Both the position numbers and the translations under genes were made by a program. A DNA stretch of 15,847 nt, taken from NCBI GenBank assembly GCA_964514175.1, contig CAZEPQ010000036.1, positions 1-15,847 of the forward strand, written 5' to 3'. This document shows positions 12,822 to 15,847 of this stretch, in pieces. The notes below the pieces were generated by a model. It did no database searches. It had not been told where the DNA came from and saw only the letters and a program-made list of their open reading frames with translations. Within the stretch, counting starts at the first letter, position 1. Every line of letters begins with the position of its first letter. Origin of the DNA: HGM13006 sp964514175 (GTDB lineage: Bacteria > Bacillota > Clostridia > Oscillospirales > Oscillospiraceae).

Positions 12822-14876
12822 ATGAATCACAAGTATAAAAATATGCTGACCCCCATTCGTGTGGGCGATGTGGTCATCCGCACCCGTATGGGTATGAGCA
12901 AGTGTAACTCTCAGGAGCAGCAGGGCCCCGAAAATTACCCCGCTGAAGGCACAATCCGCTTCATTGAAGAAGCCGCCAAGAACGGTGCTTCTGTCATCAC
13001 CATGCCCTCTGCCACCCTGACGGAGATGGACCGCAACATCTGGGGCGATGCCGCGCTGTTCCCCATGAACAACGCTTTCGTCCACAACTATGTTATCCGC
13101 ATGATTGATCGGGTCCATGCCCACGGCAGTCTATGTCTGATGCAGTCCCATCGCCGGATGCCCTCCAACATTTCCTTCTCTGAGCCCAAGGCCGGCGGCT
13201 TTGGTCCCTTTGGCCCTGGTGGTCCCGGCGGACCTCCTCCCGGAATGGGCGGCAACGGCCCCAAGAAGCATAAGATCGGCACAGAAGGCCGTCCCGGTAT
13301 GTCCTCCCGTGGCATGGGCGGCATGGGCTTCGGCGGTGGTCCCGGTGGCGAAAAGCACATGGCTTCCGTAGAAGAGATTCAGGCATGGATCGAGGACATT
13401 GCCAATGACGCGCTGGAGTATCGTGGTCTGGGCTTCGATGTGGTGGAGGTCACTGCCATCGGTGATGTTTCCGCCAAGGTCAACACCCGTACCGACCAGT
13501 ACGGCGGCTCTCTGGAAAACCGCTGCCGTGCTACCACTGAAATGCTGGCAAAGATCCGTGAGCTTTGCGGCCCCTATTTCCTGATCTCCATGCAGGTCAC
13601 CGCCGATTTCGACCCTGAGTGGGTGGAAATGCTGAAGATTTGGGATCAGTATGTTGACATTTATCATGTCCGTCCCAACCACGCCTTCGGCGAGCATCCT
13701 GCCACCTATATTTTCCCTGAGGATACCCCGCCCGCTCTGGAGGGCACCGCCAAGCTGAAGGCTGCCGGTGTAAATGCTGTTATTGCGGCTGCCTGCGGAT
13801 TCCAGAATCCCGATGTCATCGAGAAGTCCATTGCCGACGGCAAGTGCGACATGGTCTTTATGGCCCGTACTTACAACTGCGATCCCGACTATCTGGAGAA
13901 AATCATCGAAGAGCGTGCCGAGGATATCACTCCCTGTCTCCGCTGCGATGCTTGCCACAGCGCCATCTGCGCCGTGAACCCCATCTTCGGTTTGGAAACT
14001 GTGTATAAGGACATGTTCAAACCCTCCAAGGGCGGCAAGAAGGTTGCCATCATCGGCGGCGGCCCTGCCGGTCTGAGAGCTGCCATGGTCTGCGCTGACC
14101 GTGGACATGACGTTACCGTTTATGAAAAATCTGACGTTCTGGGCGGACAGGCCATCCATGCCGATTACACCTACGGCAAGTGGGGCATTAAGCGCTATAA
14201 GGATTGGGAAATCGCCCAGTGCGAGAAGAAGGGTGTCAAGTTCCTGCTCAGCACCGAGGCCACCCCCGAAATGATCGAAGCAGAGGGCTACAATGCGGTC
14301 ATCGCGGCCACCGGCGGCGCACCCAAGCGTCTCGATATCCCCGGCGGTGCGGAGGCGCTGCATCCCATGGAAGTCTTCGGCAAGGAAAAAGATCTGGGCC
14401 ACAAGGTGGTGATCGTGGGCGGTGCCATGAGCGCCATGGAATGCGCCATGTATCTGGTGGATTCCGGCCATGAGGTCACTGTCATTACCCGTTCCACCAT
14501 GGGCAACAACATTGGCGGCCACGACGCTCACAATACCCTGAAGATTCTGAAGCGGAAGTACACCAACATCAAGGAGATCGACCATGCACAGATCATCTCC
14601 GTGGAGAACGGCAAGGCTGTTTATCAGATGAAGGACGGCACCGTGGCTGAGGAAGCCTTCGATTCCGTGGTTGTCAACGGCGGCGTTCGTCCCTGTGTAG
14701 CCGAGGCAGAGACCTTCTTCGGCACTGCGCCTGAGTTCTATGTGGTAGGCGACGCACAGATTACCCGTGCCCACGGAATGCAGTCTCAGCAACTGCTGAA
14801 CTGCCCCAACGAGTTCCTCAAGGGCAATATGCGGTATGCCAACTACTCCGCTTTCATGGCTGCAAACAACATCTAA
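12822..14876 (+). CDS. Old-yellow-enzyme-like FMN, 4Fe-4S, FAD oxidoreductase (paralog B, Gly/Pro-rich insert)
   Basis: This 684-aa protein is a paralog of the product of 2422-4530 and has the same order of parts. The FMN barrel carries DQYGGSLENR (225-234). The Fe-S cysteines are 372, 375, 378 and 383. The FAD site is VAIIGGGPAG (408-417), and a second Rossmann motif is VVIVGGAMSAME (529-540). It lacks the HGYLxxxFLSP active-site stretch altogether: only ten residues separate the VEV strand (208-210) from NTRTDQYGG. A run rich in Gly, Pro, Met and Phe occupies about 125-176 inside the barrel half. Both paralogs share SKC at 26-28 and a following QGP..P.E.TI.F pattern. The start was chosen at 12822 because AAGGAGG is six bases upstream; in-frame ATGs at 12795 and 12816 fit less well. 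Codon use is strongly biased, suggesting high expression. The reaction is probably reduction of an activated double bond; the substrate is unknown. Confidence 0.87.
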   Translation: MNHKYKNMLTPIRVGDVVIRTRMGMSKCNSQEQQGPENYPAEGTIRFIEEAAKNGASVITMPSATLTEMDRNIWGDAALFPMNNAFVHNYVIRMIDRVHAHGSLCLMQSHRRMPSNISFSEPKAGGFGPFGPGGPGGPPPGMGGNGPKKHKIGTEGRPGMSSRGMGGMGFGGGPGGEKHMASVEEIQAWIEDIANDALEYRGLGFDVVEVTAIGDVSAKVNTRTDQYGGSLENRCRATTEMLAKIRELCGPYFLISMQVTADFDPEWVEMLKIWDQYVDIYHVRPNHAFGEHPATYIFPEDTPPALEGTAKLKAAGVNAVIAAACGFQNPDVIEKSIADGKCDMVFMARTYNCDPDYLEKIIEERAEDITPCLRCDACHSAICAVNPIFGLETVYKDMFKPSKGGKKVAIIGGGPAGLRAAMVCADRGHDVTVYEKSDVLGGQAIHADYTYGKWGIKRYKDWEIAQCEKKGVKFLLSTEATPEMIEAEGYNAVIAATGGAPKRLDIPGGAEALHPMEVFGKEKDLGHKVVIVGGAMSAMECAMYLVDSGHEVTVITRSTMGNNIGGHDAHNTLKILKRKYTNIKEIDHAQIISVENGKAVYQMKDGTVAEEAFDSVVVNGGVRPCVAEAETFFGTAPEFYVVGDAQITRAHGMQSQQLLNCPNEFLKGNMRYANYSAFMAANNI

Positions 14877-14886
14877 TATTTATCCC

Positions 14887-14917
14887 AAAGCTCCGCTGCA
14901 GCCGCAGCGGAGCTTTT
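14887..14917 (+). terminator. Intrinsic terminator after the second oxidoreductase gene
   Basis: AAGCTCCGCTGC (14888-14899) and GCAGCGGAGCTT (14904-14915) are perfectly complementary over twelve bases with an AGCC loop. The stem ends in TTTT. It begins 11 bases after the stop codon. Confidence 0.93.
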
Positions 14918-14927
14918 CGTCTATAGG

Positions 14928-14990
14928 GGAGCTCGTTGAGACCCCGGCAGCAAGCGGTGCGATAACAAGAGCCTATCGGCAAAAACGAAC
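14928..14990. repeat. Possible degenerate copy of the intergenic repeat
   Basis: AGCGGTGCGATAACAAGAGC, followed by CTATCGGCAAAA, resembles the segment at 8591-8622 (AGCAGTTCGATAACGAAAGG, then CCCTCGGCGAA). Both lie a short distance after a CTC-type palindrome and downstream of a gene. The resemblance is partial and was judged by eye. The remainder up to 15060 shows no supported gene. Confidence 0.25.
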
Positions 14991-15064
14991 TGCAATTTCC
15001 CTTATCCACTACCGCCTCAGCAAACACTGCTTGATTTTTGATACCTGGGTGAAAATTTTGATGG

Positions 15065-15093
15065 TTGAGTCCTTTCCGGATTTTCCGTATACT
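15065..15093 (+). promoter_or_regulatory. SigA-type promoter of the solute-binding protein gene
   Basis: TTGAGT (15065-15070), a 17-base spacer and TATACT (15088-15093). TATACT is repeated directly at 15094-15099, so the start point may vary by six bases. The leader is about 40 bases, ending in AAAGGAG (15127-15133). Confidence 0.68.
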
Positions 15094-15140
15094 TATACTA
15101 AGGTCCTGTCACCCATATACCAATAAAAAGGAGTGTTAAG

Positions 15141-15847
15141 ATGAAAAAGAAATTACTGGCTTCTCTGCTGGTTCTGTGTATGATGCTCAGTCTGTTTGCC
15201 GCCTGCGGCAGCGAGACCGCATCCTCCGCAGCCCCCGCGGAAAGCACTGCAGCAGAGTCTGCGGCTGCTCCCGCTGAGGAAGAAACCACAGAAGCCGAAG
15301 CCCCTGCTGCTGATGCAGCTACTTCTGCTGATGTAGCATGGCCTGAGAATCCTCTGGGCAATGTGGAACTGCCTCTGACTGACGAGCCTGTTACCCTGTC
15401 CATGTGGATGGGCGTTAACCCCAACGTTCTGGCCATCACCGATGACATTGGCAACGACTGCGCTCTGTGGAATGAGCTGGCCACCCGCACCGGTGTTTAC
15501 CTGGAGTGGACCGCCATCTCCCCCGACACCGAGAGCGAGAAGTTTAACCTGATGGTAGCGTCCGATGATCTTGCTGACATCATCTCCAATGCTACCACTC
15601 TGTACACCAACGGCGGCGAAGCTGCTATTGCTGACGAAGTGCTTATCGACCATCTGCCCCTGCTGACTGAGGAGCTGACTCCCCAGATCTGCAAGCTGAT
15701 GGAAGCTTATCCTGAGGCTGTGCCCGAGGCTCTCACCGAGTCCGGCTGGCTGGCAGGTATGCCCCAGATGAGCATGCAGACCGAGTCCACCGCCACCTTC
15801 GGCCCCATCATCCGTAAGGACTGGCTGGACGATCTCGGCCTGGAGAT
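15141..15847 (+). CDS. Lipoprotein extracellular solute-binding protein of an ABC importer, N-terminal part (runs off the window)
   Basis: The 235 visible residues begin with a lipoprotein signal peptide (KKK, then a hydrophobic core, lipobox FAAC with Cys 22). An Ala/Glu/Ser-rich tether follows (about 24-66) that would hold the domain away from the membrane. The mature domain has PVTLSMWMGVNP, then WNELATRTGVYLEWTAISPD, then FNLMVASDDLADIISNAT, and IIRKDWLDDLGL at the end. This is the pattern of LplA/YtcQ-type family 1 solute-binding proteins, which usually bind oligosaccharides or other carbohydrates and pass them to two permeases encoded nearby. Those genes would be beyond the window. The ATG has AAAGGAG seven bases upstream. 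Codon use is strongly biased, as expected for an abundant surface protein. The ligand is unknown. Confidence 0.9.
   Translation, partial: MKKKLLASLLVLCMMLSLFAACGSETASSAAPAESTAAESAAAPAEEETTEAEAPAADAATSADVAWPENPLGNVELPLTDEPVTLSMWMGVNPNVLAITDDIGNDCALWNELATRTGVYLEWTAISPDTESEKFNLMVASDDLADIISNATTLYTNGGEAAIADEVLIDHLPLLTEELTPQICKLMEAYPEAVPEALTESGWLAGMPQMSMQTESTATFGPIIRKDWLDDLGLE

Noticed and set aside
13131..14792. Very long open frame (553 codons) antisense to the second flavoenzyme gene
   Set aside because: It is a mirror of a GC-biased, well-conserved coding strand. The translation is a His/Gly/Leu-rich sequence with no recognisable domain, whereas the sense frame has full domain structure, a ribosome binding site, a promoter and a terminator.
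15002..15010. DnaA-box-like TTATCCACT
   Set aside because: One near match to TTATCCACA without a cluster or an AT-rich unwinding region is expected by chance.
1..15847. CRISPR arrays, tRNA or rRNA genes, insertion-sequence transposases, prophage genes
   Set aside because: No regularly spaced direct repeats, cloverleaf-like segments, transposase or phage protein motifs were seen on either strand.

Overview
The window looks like chromosomal DNA from a low-oxygen, gut-type Firmicute (Clostridia, most likely an Oscillospiraceae/Ruminococcaceae relative). The support is moderately high GC by eye, AGGAGG-type ribosome binding sites, consensus SigA-like promoters, perfect parS sites of the Firmicutes type, an Fe-S flavoenzyme pair typical of anaerobes, and phosphate acetyltransferase. 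The order parA-parB-serS next to parS sites, with rlmH a few kb away, suggests an origin-proximal region. This is inference, since no dnaA or origin is in the window.

Layout. (1) 1-2400, minus strand: a segregation operon parA-parB followed by the 5' part of serS, driven by a near-consensus promoter (2180-2208). Two parS sites lie upstream (2232-2247 and 2370-2385), and the second overlaps an intrinsic terminator. (2) 2422-4530, minus: a 702-aa old-yellow-enzyme/2,4-dienoyl-CoA-reductase-like FMN/4Fe-4S/FAD oxidoreductase with a divergent active site. (3) 4789-6195, plus: an AI-2E/PerM-family membrane protein, divergent from gene 2. (4) 6352-7323, plus: pta, with a consensus promoter, a hairpin at the predicted 5' end of the mRNA and a strong terminator. 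(5) 7379-8516, plus: palindromic intergenic repeat DNA, then a YcxB-like membrane protein and rlmH, six bases apart. (6) 8523-8694: more hairpin-rich repeat DNA and a bidirectional terminator. (7) 8695-12528, minus: a tight four-gene cluster, read as PHP phosphoesterase, EamA-type permease, cysteine desulfurase, and a secreted lipoprotein nuclease with a zinc-finger-like tail. (8) 12822-14876, plus: a second flavoenzyme, paralogous to the one at 2422-4530, with its own promoter and terminator. (9) 15141-end, plus: the N-terminal part of a lipoprotein solute-binding protein of an ABC importer.

The most unusual content is the pair of divergent Fe-S flavoenzymes. Both have a compact 4Fe-4S cysteine motif, both lack the usual active-site motif of the family, and both share an N-terminal SKC signature. 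Each carries a Gly/Pro/Met-rich insertion, but at a different place in the fold. Their promoters share the same -35 hexamer and spacing. Their substrate cannot be read from the sequence. I saw no CRISPR array, tRNA, rRNA, transposase or prophage.
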